Assembly: GCA_003152015.1 (NCBI GenBank)
Contig: PLZF01000096.1
Span: forward strand, 1-64,000
Length of the DNA: 64,000 nt
Direction of reading: 5' to 3'
Source: Acidimicrobiaceae bacterium
GTDB lineage: Bacteria; Actinomycetota; Acidimicrobiia; Acidimicrobiales; RAAP-2
Both the position numbers and the translations under genes were made by a program. The notes under the pieces were generated by a model, which worked only from the letters and a program-made list of their open reading frames with translations, had not been told where the DNA came from and did not search any database. Each line of letters starts with the position of its first letter. Within the stretch, counting starts at the first letter, position 1. Below, in pieces: positions 42,223 through 53,300 of this stretch.

Positions 42223-42804
42223 TCAGCGGATCCATTTCTCGATCACCGGCGGGTTGAACGCGGCGAGTCGCACAATGAGCCGGTCGATCGAGTTCTCGAT
42301 CACCACCATCTCTCGATGTTCGCCACGGAGGAACCCCTCAACCAACGCGTGGTCGAGGAATGTCAGGAGCGGATCGAAGTAGCCGGCCACATTGAGGAAT
42401 CCGACCGGTTTGACGTGGACCCGGAGCTGCGTCCACGTGAGAACCTCGAAGGCCTCCTCAATGGTCCCGAAGCCGCCCGGCAAGACCACAAAGGCTTCGG
42501 ACAACTCGACCATGACCGATTTGCGCTCGTGCATGGTGTCCACCACCCGCAGTTCCGTCAGCCCGTGATGCGCGACGTCCTCCGCCACGTGGTGGCGGGT
42601 GGTGACACCTGTCACACGTCCGCCACCACCGATGACCCCGTCAGCCACCGCACCCATGCGCCCCACCGAGGCGCCCCCACAGATCAAATGGATGCCACCA
42701 TCAGCCAGGTAGCTCCCGAACGCCCGCGCTGCTTCCATGTACTCGGGGCGCGTACCCGGATTTGATCCGGAGAAGACGCAAACCCGCTCGAAGCCGGGTG
42801 TCAC
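42223..42804 (-). CDS. LOG-family protein (TIGR00730 Rossmann fold)
   Basis: 193 residues from GTG 42804. VCVFSGSNPGTRPEYMEAARAFG and LICGGASVGRMGAVADGVI, with the signature PGGFGTIEEAFEVLTW, define the LOG/TIGR00730 family. Members release cytokinin bases or cleave purine or pyrimidine nucleoside monophosphates. No C-terminal extension. The start lies seven bases after the stop of the PTPS-related gene, so it probably belongs to that transcript; frames upstream to 42894 overlap it. Exact substrate unknown. Confidence 0.88.
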   Translation of the reverse strand: MTPGFERVCVFSGSNPGTRPEYMEAARAFGSYLADGGIHLICGGASVGRMGAVADGVIGGGGRVTGVTTRHHVAEDVAHHGLTELRVVDTMHERKSVMVELSEAFVVLPGGFGTIEEAFEVLTWTQLRVHVKPVGFLNVAGYFDPLLTFLDHALVEGFLRGEHREMVVIENSIDRLIVRLAAFNPPVIEKWIR

Positions 42805-42811
42805 CGGTCCG

Positions 42812-45301
42812 TCATGCTCGGGGGCTCGGCACACCGGACGAGGGACGGCCCAAGTCTCCCAGGAGTGCGGTCCGAACACGCTGCCCGACACCACGCCGGA
42901 CCCGGCGCTTGGCCTTACGCCCCACGATCGTCATGCCCACCGCCGCCAGCGCCGCGCCAAGGGTGAGCAACCAACCGGCCAGGTCGGCGTTCGTCGTCCC
43001 GTAGTGCAGCGTCACCTCTTGACTGGTGGGGACGACGACCATCAGGTTTGGTGCCACTCTCCAGGGACCCTGCGCACCAGTGGCCTGCCAATTTGGGAAG
43101 TACGAGACCTTGACCTCCACCGGTGTCCCGATCTTGTCCACATGGAAGCTGATGGTGCTGTCCGACTGGGCGATGTGGGTCACCGTCGTCACCGGCTCGG
43201 GAACCTTGGGTGGGGAAGCGTCACCGATCGGAACCCGATCCCAGTTCGAGGGACCGGTGGCAGCGGGCACCACGTCCCACCCGGCGGGGTTGTCATACCA
43301 GGCCACCGACGGATTCAACCAACTCGTCTGGGCGTTTCCCACGCCTTTCCACACCACCGGCTGATTGGTCAGCGGACGAACCAGTTGAGAGTCAGCTATC
43401 CGGTACACCTTCCACGTCGTAGCGAGGGCCTCTCCGTTATAAGTGGTGTGCCAGGGCCCGCTCGAGGCAACCTGGGTGAGCAGAGGATCAGCTGCCGCTG
43501 CCCGTTCAGTTGTCGTCGACGAGGCCAGGAAATAACGCACTCCCAGCTGTTGCAGATGCTCGATGCCGAGCGGAACGTTCAGCCCGCCGTACGGCAGTCC
43601 CACCATGGCGTCAGACGGTGTGACCGAGAGCTCGCTCTGGTTGATGAAGTGATACGGCGTCGTGGTCGAGGATTCGAAGAGAAGCCCCTCCATCGAATCG
43701 ATGCATCCGCTGGTCCAATAGGGCAGCAGCATCAGCGACTCGGTGGTGCCAAATCGGTTCAGGGAGGGGTCGTATTCCCACATGGTCCGTCCGCATCCCT
43801 GGCGAGTACCGACGTTGGCCATCATGTCGACCACCGCCTTGTATTCGGGGAAGTCGGGCTTGCGTTCGTAGCCCGAGTAGTTCCACTCGGCCCACGAGCT
43901 CGGTTGGTTGGCGCCGACGGTCACTCCAACGTGGGTCAGCGCCGAGGCCGGAAGCACCAGTGGGGGAAGGACCGCCAGGCACGCCGCCGCCAGCGCGATG
44001 AGTGGACCGACCACGGCGCCGGCAGGGGTGGCACTCGGGGTCGGACGTCGGAACCGACTGACCCTCCATGCCGGTCGCCATCGATCACCCTCGCCTGACG
44101 GGAGTCGACTTCCTACCAATGCCACCCAGTGTTTGAGCTGTCGCCGACGGATCCATCGAGCCGCCCCCGAGACAGTCTCTGAGACGGCAATCCCACCGAG
44201 GAAGTACAGACAGAGGAACCAGAAGGGGAGGAAGCGGACGTTGTAGAGCTTTCCCTGCGGATCAAGACAGACCACCCCGGCCGAGATGCCCCCCATGATG
44301 GCGATGAACAGACCAACCCGATTACGTCTGATCACCGTCGCCACCAACCCAATGAGGGCGGCGGCCTGAACCCATCGAGACGAAGCCGGGAAAAGAAGGT
44401 GGGGGAAGCCATCGATATTCAGCCATCCCATGTTGGTGGCATAGGCCTGCCGAACGGCAAACGGCACCACCCACCATGCCGCCAGTCCGAACCCGACCAC
44501 GCCGACAGCCAACGTCCACAACAGGCGGCGCGACCACCGGCGTCTAGCCACTACCCCGCGCAGCCCTCCCCGGAAGGCACGACGCAGATCGGCATCGAGG
44601 ATCAACCACACGCCGACCCCGGCCACCGCGAACAGTGCCGGGATCAGATGGCACAACAGGGTCGCCGCCAGTAGCACGGCCGCCAGCGACCGGTGGCGGC
44701 CGGTACGGAGCCCGGTGGCCACCACGCCCAGGAACACAAGGGAGAGCGAGAGACTGAGCGAGAAGGAGAACTCCCCGGCCAGGGTGGACAGGAGATTGCC
44801 GCCGTAGATGGAGAAGCTCGGTTCGAACAGAAAGGGCAAGGTGGCCGCGGCCAGGCAACCCGGCCCCGGATCACGCAAACCGGACAGGCGTCCAAACACC
44901 CACGCCGACAGGGGCAGGGTCAACGTGCCGAGTACCGTCACCAACTTGAAGGCGACGTCATAACTCACGACGCCGTTGAACAGCACGGTGAACAAACCTG
45001 GCAGCGGGAAGTAGAAGGTGTACATCGGGAAGCCGTCGTACCAGCCCGGATCCCAGCCAGTCAGGTGGCCGTGGGCGAGAAGGTTCGACTCCAGGAACTT
45101 GGGCAGCAGCACATGCGCACCCGTATCGCCGCCGGCTGTGGTGGTGGAGGTCAGCAGAAGTAATGGGTGAAGCTGCCAGAGAGCAACCGCCGTGGCACCC
45201 AGGATGGCGATGACGGTGGCCCAGGTCGGCCAGGCCGACGGCCGGGTTGCCCGTTGGGAAAGGTGACGGGCGGGGTGGGCCCCTACCGGAGAGGAGGCCA
45301 C
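42812..45301 (-). CDS. 6-pyruvoyl-tetrahydropterin synthase-related multi-pass membrane protein
   Basis: 829-residue membrane protein. The conserved luminal-type stretch GGDTGAHVLLPKFLESNLL to DPGWYDGFPMYTFYFPLPGL resembles the PTPS-related/YfhO-like integral membrane family (PF10131), thought to be glycosyltransferase-like. About a dozen hydrophobic segments fill residues 30-510, then an extracytoplasmic domain (about 510-790) and one final helix. Despite the family name no pterin enzyme is implied. GTG 45301 lies one base after the CPBP protease stop (TGAcGTG), so the pair is co-translated. A role in envelope glycan assembly is inference from neighbours. Confidence 0.78.
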   Translation of the reverse strand: MASSPVGAHPARHLSQRATRPSAWPTWATVIAILGATAVALWQLHPLLLLTSTTTAGGDTGAHVLLPKFLESNLLAHGHLTGWDPGWYDGFPMYTFYFPLPGLFTVLFNGVVSYDVAFKLVTVLGTLTLPLSAWVFGRLSGLRDPGPGCLAAATLPFLFEPSFSIYGGNLLSTLAGEFSFSLSLSLSLVFLGVVATGLRTGRHRSLAAVLLAATLLCHLIPALFAVAGVGVWLILDADLRRAFRGGLRGVVARRRWSRRLLWTLAVGVVGFGLAAWWVVPFAVRQAYATNMGWLNIDGFPHLLFPASSRWVQAAALIGLVATVIRRNRVGLFIAIMGGISAGVVCLDPQGKLYNVRFLPFWFLCLYFLGGIAVSETVSGAARWIRRRQLKHWVALVGSRLPSGEGDRWRPAWRVSRFRRPTPSATPAGAVVGPLIALAAACLAVLPPLVLPASALTHVGVTVGANQPSSWAEWNYSGYERKPDFPEYKAVVDMMANVGTRQGCGRTMWEYDPSLNRFGTTESLMLLPYWTSGCIDSMEGLLFESSTTTPYHFINQSELSVTPSDAMVGLPYGGLNVPLGIEHLQQLGVRYFLASSTTTERAAAADPLLTQVASSGPWHTTYNGEALATTWKVYRIADSQLVRPLTNQPVVWKGVGNAQTSWLNPSVAWYDNPAGWDVVPAATGPSNWDRVPIGDASPPKVPEPVTTVTHIAQSDSTISFHVDKIGTPVEVKVSYFPNWQATGAQGPWRVAPNLMVVVPTSQEVTLHYGTTNADLAGWLLTLGAALAAVGMTIVGRKAKRRVRRGVGQRVRTALLGDLGRPSSGVPSPRA

Positions 45302-45302
45302 G

Positions 45303-46289
45303 TCAGAACAGGACGCCGGTGCCGGCGGCCAGGGTGGCCACCACCGCTACCAGGTTGAAGGTGGCGTGCGAGACCATATTCATGCCCAGCCGCCCGGTCC
45401 GGTACGAGATGAACGACAGGATGATCCCGAAGGTGGCCAACCCCGGGAGTTGCAGCGACTCCGCGTGGGCGAGGCCAAACAGGACCCCGGTGATGATGAT
45501 GGCCAATGCCGGACCGACCCAGCGCCCGAAGTTACCGAAGAGGCGAGCGAACGATCGCAGCAACAAGCCGCGAAAGAACAATTCCTCAAAGAAGGGAGCA
45601 CCGACGACAGTGAGGACGGCAATGACGACGAACCCAAGGCCGTGCGAACCCCCCGTCAGCTTCTGACTGGGGGCATTGAACTTGTGGTTGAAGTCATGGA
45701 CATGCTGCGAGATGGGGATATAGACGGCGGCCACCAGAAACTGGCCACCGATGCCGATCGGGATACCAGCCAGATCGATCCATTTGAATCGGAGGCCGAG
45801 ATCCCGTACGGCACTACGGGTGCCGCGGACGGTGGAGGCCAGCCAGGGTCCCCCGAAGAATCCGGCCCAGAGACCGAGCAGGGTGGACACGATGTACCAG
45901 GTGGGGGGCTCACTGAGATTTGCGATGGTGTTGAGGCTGTGGAACTTTCCGGCCGGGACCGCCGCCACGACGACGAAAATGGCACCCAGAACCTGGCCAC
46001 CCAAGAAGCCCAGCGCCCCAAACAAGAGCCACATCCAGGCCGAACCGCGTGAAGTGGGCGCGCTCCCTGCGTCCAACTGACGATTCAGCGGCACATCCCC
46101 TAGGGCGAGGGCGGCGGGACTGCCGGGGATGGCCGAGCCGACTACCGCAATCTGACTCCACTGCGACGGAGGTTGTGCCCAGCCCGGAGGCGGCGGAGCC
46201 CATCCGCCGGGAGGTATCCAGCCCGGCGGAGGTACCCATCCGGGAGGCGGAATCCACCCGCTGGCTCCGCCTTCCCCTCCGTTGGTCAC
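45303..46289 (-). CDS. CPBP-family intramembrane metalloprotease
   Basis: 328 residues. The N-terminal 50 residues are Pro/Trp/Gly-rich with four PPPGW-type repeats, probably cytoplasmic. The membrane domain carries the abortive-infectivity/CAAX-protease motifs: EELFFRGLLLRSF, FGLAHAESLQLPG, and NMVSHATFNLVAVV. These supply the EExxxR and two His. Members process membrane substrates or protect against bacteriocins. GTG 46289 has TAACGT six bases upstream. It is divergent from ftsH with 113 bp between and is followed at once by the PTPS-related gene. Confidence 0.88.
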   Translation of the reverse strand: MTNGGEGGASGWIPPPGWVPPPGWIPPGGWAPPPPGWAQPPSQWSQIAVVGSAIPGSPAALALGDVPLNRQLDAGSAPTSRGSAWMWLLFGALGFLGGQVLGAIFVVVAAVPAGKFHSLNTIANLSEPPTWYIVSTLLGLWAGFFGGPWLASTVRGTRSAVRDLGLRFKWIDLAGIPIGIGGQFLVAAVYIPISQHVHDFNHKFNAPSQKLTGGSHGLGFVVIAVLTVVGAPFFEELFFRGLLLRSFARLFGNFGRWVGPALAIIITGVLFGLAHAESLQLPGLATFGIILSFISYRTGRLGMNMVSHATFNLVAVVATLAAGTGVLF

Positions 46290-46295
46290 GCCGAC

Positions 46296-46301
46296 ACGTT
46301 A
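46296..46301 (-). promoter_or_regulatory. -10 box of the CPBP protease operon
   Basis: On the minus strand TAACGT ends six bases before GTG 46289, with no Shine-Dalgarno. Confidence 0.45.
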
Positions 46302-46390
46302 CCGATCACCACCCCTTCTCAAGTAGCGCCCCCCCGCAACTGCCCGCACGCAACCATGGGGGCGATGCCTCGGTGCTACCCATGGCCGCA

Positions 46391-46396
46391 TAACAT
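46391..46396 (+). promoter_or_regulatory. -10 box of ftsH, leaderless arrangement
   Basis: TAACAT ends six bases before GTG 46403. The intervening ggggcg is purine-rich but too close to the start to be a normal Shine-Dalgarno. Confidence 0.45.
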
Positions 46397-46402
46397 GGGG
46401 CG

Positions 46403-48649
46403 GTGACCCCGCCTAATCCCAACCTTCCCCCAGGTCCGATGAACTCCGGTGGACCCGGCGATGGAGCACCAGGTCAGAACAGAAACCGCCTGATTCTCTA
46501 CGTGGTGGTTGCCGTCGCCATCTTGGCCGTGTTGATAGCCCCTTCGTTGATGCGCACGTCTCACGCGACTTCGCTGAGTTACAACACGTTCCTCAGCGAT
46601 CTTCAAGGCAAGCAGGTCAAGTCGGCCAATGTGAACCAGGGCAGTGGCGTCATCACCGGGACACTGAACAACGGGACCAGTTACACCGTCAACGGACCCA
46701 ACCCGGTCATCGACTCTGAAGTCACCGCCCTCCACGTCCTCGGAAACAATTACAAGCTGGTGACACCTCCGGCCAACAGCTTGCTCGGGATCATCTTGAC
46801 GTGGGTTCTCCCATTTGCGCTCATCTTCGGAGTCTTTTTCTACATCAGTCGTAAGGCGCAGGGTCAAATGGGAAGCATCATGTCGATCGGACGGTCCAAG
46901 GCCAAGCTGTATTCCACCGAACGGCCGTCCACCACCTTCGATGATGTAGCCGGCTACGGGGGCGTCAAACTCGAGATCAGCGAGGTCGTCGATTTCCTCA
47001 AGACCCCGGCCCGCTTCAAGGACATCGGTGCGCGCATCCCGAAGGGCATTCTGCTGGTAGGCCCGCCGGGCACCGGTAAGACCCTCCTCGCCCGGGCGGT
47101 GGCCGGCGAGGCCGGTGTGCCGTTCATGTCGGTCAGCGGCTCGGACTTCATGGAAATGTTCGTGGGCGTCGGCGCCAGCCGGGTACGTGACCTGTTCGCC
47201 ACCGCCCGGAAGCAGGCTCCGGCCATCGTGTTCATCGACGAGATCGACTCGATCGGCCGAAAGCGTGGTGCCGGTTTGGGCGGTGGCCACGATGAGCGCG
47301 AGCAAACCCTCAACCAACTCCTTTCGGAGATGGACGGGTTCGAACCGACCGAGGGCATCGTGGTGATGGCCGCCACCAACCGGCCCGACATCCTGGATGC
47401 CGCCATTCTTCGGCCTGGTCGATTCGACCGGCAGATCGTGGTGCCTCTACCCGACCTCGATGAACGGCTGCCTATTCTGCAGGTGCACTGCAAGGACAAG
47501 CGCGTCGCCCCCACCGTGGATCTCGGCGTCGTGGCCCGGGGAACACCCGGGATGAGCGGAGCCGACCTGGCCAACCTGGTGAACGAAGCCGCACTCCACG
47601 CCGTGCGCCGGGGCTCAGAGCTCATCGAGAACGTCGACTTCGAAGCGGCGAGGGATCGCGTCCTGATGGGGCAGCGCCGCGAGAGCCTGGTGCTCTCCGA
47701 TGAAGAAAAAGAACGGGTGGCCTTCCACGAAGGCGGTCACGCGGTGTTGGCCTATGTCCTCCCCGGTGCCGATCCGGTCCACAAGGTGACCATTCTGCCG
47801 ACGGGCATGGCCCTGGGCGTCACCATGCAACTCCCGATGGAAGAGCGTCATATCCATCCGCGCCAGAACATCGAGGACTCGCTGGCCGTCCGGATGGGTG
47901 GTCGGGCCGCCGAGCTGCTCGTCTATGGCGATCTCTCGACGGGGGCAAGCAACGACCTGGTGGGCAACACCGAACTCGCCCGCAAAATGGTGCGTGAATG
48001 GGGCATGAGCGACAAGATCGGTCCCATGGCGTGGGGATCCCAGGGCCAGGTGTTTCTGGGTGAGGACCTGATGCACACCCGCGACTATTCGGAACACACC
48101 GGGCAGGTCATTGACGACGAGGTCGAGATCATCCTCAGGGGGCAAGAAGAACGGGCGCTCGAGGTCCTAGCCCGCCACCGGGGCGGGCTGGACGCAGTGG
48201 CCCGGGCCCTTCTCGACGAGGAGACGATCGACGGAGAGACTGTCGGCCGCCTGGTCGACACCTCCTACGGTCGGCCCGTGCACGAGCATGGCGCCAAGTC
48301 CATCCCCCCCGTCTTTGTGGCGGCACAACACGGCCCAACCGGATCAGACAACGCCGATGGACCCGTGGGAGAGGGGTCGATTCCCGGTGCCAGCGCCGAG
48401 ACTGCCTCCGCCGACGCAGAAATGCCGACGCCGGCCCCCACGGACGCGGACTCCACTACCAGCGCCGGTGTCTCCGGAGCCAAGGATGCCGAAGCCCCGT
48501 CACCCACCCGTTCACCGTGGCCGCCTCCGTCGGCCCCAGCGGGTCACGCGCCCCAGGTTGCGACCCCGTGGCCCAAGCATCCGGCACCCGGTCACTGGCC
48601 CCGCCAGGCCCCGTGGCCGCCACCGCCACCACCACCGCCTTCTCGGTAA
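46403..48649 (+). CDS. ftsH: ATP-dependent zinc metalloprotease FtsH
   Basis: 748-residue membrane AAA+ protease for quality control. Two membrane segments (about residues 30-50 and 130-150) flank the extracytoplasmic domain. Walker [14 protein letters not shown], Walker [12 protein letters not shown], second region of homology [19 protein letters not shown], and the zinc site HEGGHAV (Gly where Ala is common) are present. After residue 640 there is a roughly 105-residue Pro/Ala/Glu/Ser-rich tail not found in enteric FtsH but common in actinobacteria. ATG 46439 is an alternative start. Divergent from CPBP protease; convergent with the DUF5719 gene. Confidence 0.95.
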   Translation: MTPPNPNLPPGPMNSGGPGDGAPGQNRNRLILYVVVAVAILAVLIAPSLMRTSHATSLSYNTFLSDLQGKQVKSANVNQGSGVITGTLNNGTSYTVNGPNPVIDSEVTALHVLGNNYKLVTPPANSLLGIILTWVLPFALIFGVFFYISRKAQGQMGSIMSIGRSKAKLYSTERPSTTFDDVAGYGGVKLEISEVVDFLKTPARFKDIGARIPKGILLVGPPGTGKTLLARAVAGEAGVPFMSVSGSDFMEMFVGVGASRVRDLFATARKQAPAIVFIDEIDSIGRKRGAGLGGGHDEREQTLNQLLSEMDGFEPTEGIVVMAATNRPDILDAAILRPGRFDRQIVVPLPDLDERLPILQVHCKDKRVAPTVDLGVVARGTPGMSGADLANLVNEAALHAVRRGSELIENVDFEAARDRVLMGQRRESLVLSDEEKERVAFHEGGHAVLAYVLPGADPVHKVTILPTGMALGVTMQLPMEERHIHPRQNIEDSLAVRMGGRAAELLVYGDLSTGASNDLVGNTELARKMVREWGMSDKIGPMAWGSQGQVFLGEDLMHTRDYSEHTGQVIDDEVEIILRGQEERALEVLARHRGGLDAVARALLDEETIDGETVGRLVDTSYGRPVHEHGAKSIPPVFVAAQHGPTGSDNADGPVGEGSIPGASAETASADAEMPTPAPTDADSTTSAGVSGAKDAEAPSPTRSPWPPPSAPAGHAPQVATPWPKHPAPGHWPRQAPWPPPPPPPPSR

Positions 48650-48777
48650 GTTCGACTGCTGGCCCCGAACGGGGCGGGAAGTTGGCCGGTTGGCCTGTTG
48701 GCCGCAGTCGGTGGGCGGGGAGCTACCGGTTGGCCAGGGGCGGACCTTCGGACCCGGCGCCCGAGCCATTGAGGAAC

Positions 48778-50361
48778 TCAGGAAGTGAACGGCATGCCGG
48801 TTGACGACACGATCCCCACCGCTCCGGTCGGGCCGTCATCCTCCTCGACGGTGACCGGTTGAGTTGAGCTCACGTCAAATGTCTGGAGACCGCTGACCAG
48901 TTTGGAGTCAAGGACCATCAACGAGCCGGGCGCAACAGTGAACGAGCTCACCACCGCACCGGTTCCTGCCGTTGCGACCCGCACATGTGCGGGCGACGTC
49001 CCTGGGTTCGCAATCCCCAAGCTGACGACGGTGGCACGGGGGGTACCCGGGGCGGTTCCGGTCCCAGGGGCCGGGACCAGCCAGTGGGTTCCCGCCGCCG
49101 ACGTTCCGGCACTCGCCCCCCACACCGGAGGTGTCGAGCCCGCTGCCGCCTGTACCGAACGGGCGACGACCAGGCCCACCGAGGAGTTGACAGTCACCGC
49201 GTACGGTGACTGACCGGGCAAGCGGCTCGAGCCCGAGGCCACGAAGGTCACCACCGATTGAGCTGGTACGGGAACCTCGATGGGAACCACCGACGCCGAT
49301 GGAAGTCCGATGGCGAAGGTCGCCATCCCCGCCTTGGCGCCTGGGTTGGCCAGATGAAACGTGACGGTTCCTTTGGCGGGGTTCGTCGTCTGGGCGAAGT
49401 GCCAGACAGTGGAGAGGGAGGGAGATCCAAGCCGAAGCGCCAGGCCACCGGTCGGACCAGTCGACCACTGCTGTACTTCGTCGGCCACGATCGCTGTCGA
49501 CTGCGCCGAGACCAGCGTGGCGATCTCCGGTTGATTCTGCACAAAATCCTCGACGTTCTCCGCCACAATTTGGCCCGCCGGCACAACCAAACCCTGATAG
49601 GCCGACGGCGTGATGATTCCGGAATTGGTCAGAAACGAGACGTTGATCACCGCGTCGGTTGACGTCGGGTTGAACAGGTCGAGCGTCAACGCATTACCGG
49701 CGGTCGTCGATCCCCCGGCGAAATACCACGACGTGGCTATCTGTGAGGCACAGGGCGCGGTGCTCCATCCGCCGGTGCCGGTCACCACCTGGTTGGCGGC
49801 CACTCCTCCGCCGGCGAACACAAACGACGTTGCCACATCACCGGCCGTCAACCCGGCCCCCGGGTTGACAGCAGTCGTCGCCATGGGAGGGACACCGATC
49901 GTACGGACGGTGGGAGGACCCGGCGTGCCAGAACTGGCGGCGCCACTCCCCGTCCCCGGCGCCACCCGTGAGGTCATGGTCCCGTCAACCGTCTTGGTGG
50001 TGGTATTGGTCAAATAGATGGTGGTTCCCGCCAGTCCACCGAATCCCGAGGCACCGCCGGCGCAGAATGCCGATGAAGCAGAAGAACTGGCTGCGGGGAT
50101 GGACACGCCGTCGGCGACACGGGACGCGCCGGGCTGGGACGGAGCGGTGATAGCGACATCAACGATTCCTATGCCGATGGCCACGACGGCCACGACGGCC
50201 AGCGCGGCCATCCGGCCCCGCACCGGTCGGAGCTGTCGACGGATCTGGGCCGAGGTCCGGCCGGTGTGGCGGACTCGACTGGTTTGGTGGGGTCGCCCGG
50301 ATTTGGCATGACGGCCTGATTTACCGTGGCCTCCGGATTGGCGGATCAAGGGGTCGCTCAC
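48778..50361 (-). CDS. DUF5719 family secreted/anchored protein
   Basis: 527 residues. A basic N-terminus of about 50 residues is followed by one hydrophobic anchor (MAALAVVAVVAIGIGIVDVAI) and then a large Ser/Thr/Gly/Ala-rich extracytoplasmic region made of short beta segments such as VVAGTGSG and TSWYFAGGSTTAGNALTLDLFNPTSTDAVINVSF, a DUF5719 pattern. The family is found in actinobacteria next to a glycosyltransferase gene, as here. Function is unknown; envelope assembly is inferred. Its start overlaps the GT2 gene's stop by four bases (GTGA), so the two are coupled. It is convergent with ftsH. Confidence 0.82.
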   Translation of the reverse strand: MSDPLIRQSGGHGKSGRHAKSGRPHQTSRVRHTGRTSAQIRRQLRPVRGRMAALAVVAVVAIGIGIVDVAITAPSQPGASRVADGVSIPAASSSASSAFCAGGASGFGGLAGTTIYLTNTTTKTVDGTMTSRVAPGTGSGAASSGTPGPPTVRTIGVPPMATTAVNPGAGLTAGDVATSFVFAGGGVAANQVVTGTGGWSTAPCASQIATSWYFAGGSTTAGNALTLDLFNPTSTDAVINVSFLTNSGIITPSAYQGLVVPAGQIVAENVEDFVQNQPEIATLVSAQSTAIVADEVQQWSTGPTGGLALRLGSPSLSTVWHFAQTTNPAKGTVTFHLANPGAKAGMATFAIGLPSASVVPIEVPVPAQSVVTFVASGSSRLPGQSPYAVTVNSSVGLVVARSVQAAAGSTPPVWGASAGTSAAGTHWLVPAPGTGTAPGTPRATVVSLGIANPGTSPAHVRVATAGTGAVVSSFTVAPGSLMVLDSKLVSGLQTFDVSSTQPVTVEEDDGPTGAVGIVSSTGMPFTS

Positions 50362-53300
50362 TCTTCCAACCCCCCAAACTGGTCGGCCTCAGGTTCAAAA
50401 TCGAGCTCAGCGATGGGACGGGGCTCGGAACGACGACGACGCCGGAGGAGTACCGATTGCAACCACGGCCGCACGATCCCGCGCCGTTCACGCAGTGCCC
50501 CAGCGACAAGTAGCCACAGAACCAATTCGTACCCCACCGAAAGCGGAGCCCACAGGTTGCCGTTGAATCGGAGCGTTGCCCGCCCGCCACCAGCCACGTG
50601 ATACTGGCCGGCCCACCCGAACGCGGCAGACATCGGATACGTGGTCCCGTCCGACGACGTCAAACTCCACCGCCCCGCAGGAGCAAGCGCGGAAAGCACA
50701 GTTCCGGCGGGAATCGTTCCCTGATACGAGCGCGAAGCCGCGGGACCCGGCAAGACAGGTACCGCCCCGGGGACGATGGGAGCTCCGGTGGCAGTTCCCA
50801 GAACATCAGGAGCTCCCGGGGATCCGTTCGCAATGGCAGCCTCTGCTGCCCCGGCCGTCCGTGATGAAGAGGCGACAGCCGACCGCTCAGGCAACCACGC
50901 GGTGTTCTCATAGACGCTGATCCCGGTTTCGGTAAATACCGATTGGAGATCGAGTTGGTGAGCCAGGGCCGGTGTCAGGTCAGCCGGAATCGGATATTCC
51001 GTCGGGCTCTGGACCAAAGAGATGACGGGCGCCAATGCGGTTACCTTCACCACGTAGCGCACCCCGGCCACAGCCAGCATGCTTCCGAGTTGATCGGTCT
51101 GACCGGACCGGGCCTGATTCACTGCATTCGCCAACGTGGCAGCTGGACCCGGTCCGGTTGCGTTCCACAGCCAGGAGGCATCGGGTGTTCCGTCCTCTGA
51201 GGTGGCGTATGCCAGCCCATCTCCCGCACTCCACGACCCCTGGTTCAACGCCCGCGCATCACCCAGCCACAACACCCGAAATGCCCCATCCGCCGTCTTT
51301 GCGTGCATCCACGCCAGTGTCTGGCTGAAGTCGTTCTGAGGTAGGTCCCAACGCCCCGGGAGTGCCGAGGCCAACGTCGGAAAGGCTCCGAGCACCATGG
51401 CAGCAGCGGCAGCGGCGGTGGCGAGCTGCTTCCACCCAAAGGTGGTGGCACGTAGGTCTTCCTCAAAGGCAGCGATCCCGAGACCGATAGCCATCGAGAT
51501 GGCCACTGCGGCCGGTCCCAACAGGACGGCCGGATCGATGGCCAGGCTGCCTGTCCAACCCCTGCCGACCACCCACGCCACAAACCAGAACACCATGGCG
51601 ATCGACCAGCACCGACCGGCCCACCCGAACCGGGCATTTCGACCCAGCAGCAGCGGAAGCAGAGCCGCCACACCGAACGCCCACGTCAACGGCGAGTTAC
51701 CGATGGGCCCGACCGAGAACTGCAGCAGATTTCCCCACGACGCCGCCCCCGCGGTGGGCCCGGCTACCCCGAAGACGCTGATGGCCCCACCACCGGCTGA
51801 CACCACGCCGATCAACCACGGGAGGCAGAGGACCCCGGCCACCACGGTGGACCCGAGCGCCAGCCATAGTGCCCTCGTCGCCGAGGTGAGCTCTCCGAGG
51901 ACGCACGACGAAAGTGCCACCGCCACGCCGGCGAGGACGACCACGAAAGCGGCGGCGGGCACAAAGGAGATCAGAACGGCTTCAAGTACTCCCAACAAAA
52001 GGAGGCTTCGCAGGGTTCGGTGGCGGGCCAACCATCGCCTTCCCGTCGGGACCGTGGGATCGAGCGCAGTTCTCCTCCGACCCGAGCCTCTCTTCGCTTT
52101 ATTCGCATGCACCCCGGACCGGTCCGGTCCCAGAACCGGGGCAAACGGGGCGATCCGGGTGAATCGGAAGAGGTGGCCGAATACCCACGGCGCGCCGGCA
52201 TATACGGCTAGGGCCCCGAGCCGCCCGAGGGCAAGGGCGTTGTAGGGAATGGGCACAGCCAAATAGACGATCCCAGCCACCAGAGATGCCCGTGGGGACC
52301 CAAATGGGCGCACAAGTCGCACCATGCCCCACGCTCCCAGGGGAATACACCCGAAGATCAGCACCTTCTGGGTGAGTCCCATGGCACCGATGAACACCGT
52401 CCCCACCGCACCTACCAACACGAATGCCGGAGACGCGGGGGCGATGGAACCGACGCCTGAGGGGTGCCAGCCGGCGGCGAACTGAACGATTGTCGAAGAC
52501 CAACTCGGAAATGGCACGAACTGCCCAATGGACGGGATGGCACCGGACAGCAGACTCCTGGAACCGACACCCACCACGAATGCCGCCGCCAGCCACGACA
52601 GCAACCGCGCCCAGCCGCCGAGTTGCCCGCGGGATGATGGAGCCTTTTCGGCGGCCCATGCATCGTTCGGTGGAGCAGGTTGGTCGCTTCCGACACCGTT
52701 GTCAGTCTCCACCAAGTCATCAAGGACGCTGCCGAAGCCGCCCTCCGCTTCCCCGCCGGAGGCTTCGAGTTCATCGACGTGCGCCCCTCGGAACCCGAAT
52801 TGGAAAACCCGGCGGGCATACGCCGACAATCGAGCACTCCCCGCCACCTGCAACAGGCGTATCTCCTTATCGCTGAGCCGCCGATGCGATTGGACTTCTT
52901 TTCGCTGCCGCCGGGTGATGCCCAGGTGATGAAGATTCCAACGCCATGCCTCCAGCACGGCGCGGACCCGAGAGCGATTCCCCGCCACCGTGGCCACGAT
53001 GAGCTCGCCCAGGGTCAACAGGATGATCTGGGGGACCACCCGCAGTAGGTGGAACGCTCCGTAGCATTTGAAGACGACGTGGAGTTCGTGGCGCCGCTGC
53101 AACTCCTGGAGCGTCACCGGATGATGGCGGTGCTCCCCGGGGACAGCAACGAGAGAGTCAGCTATTGGGCGAGACCCACTGGCCAGCTCTTCACGATGTC
53201 GGACTCGCGCATCAGGTACCACGATGATCCGGGCCCCAACCACCTGGGCCCGCCAACAGAGATCGAGATCCTCACCCAGGGCCACGATGGTCGGGTCGAA

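Noticed and set aside
44693-45163. Possible overlapping gene on the plus strand
   Set aside because: It is a charged, repetitive antisense frame of the PTPS-related membrane protein with no family resemblance.
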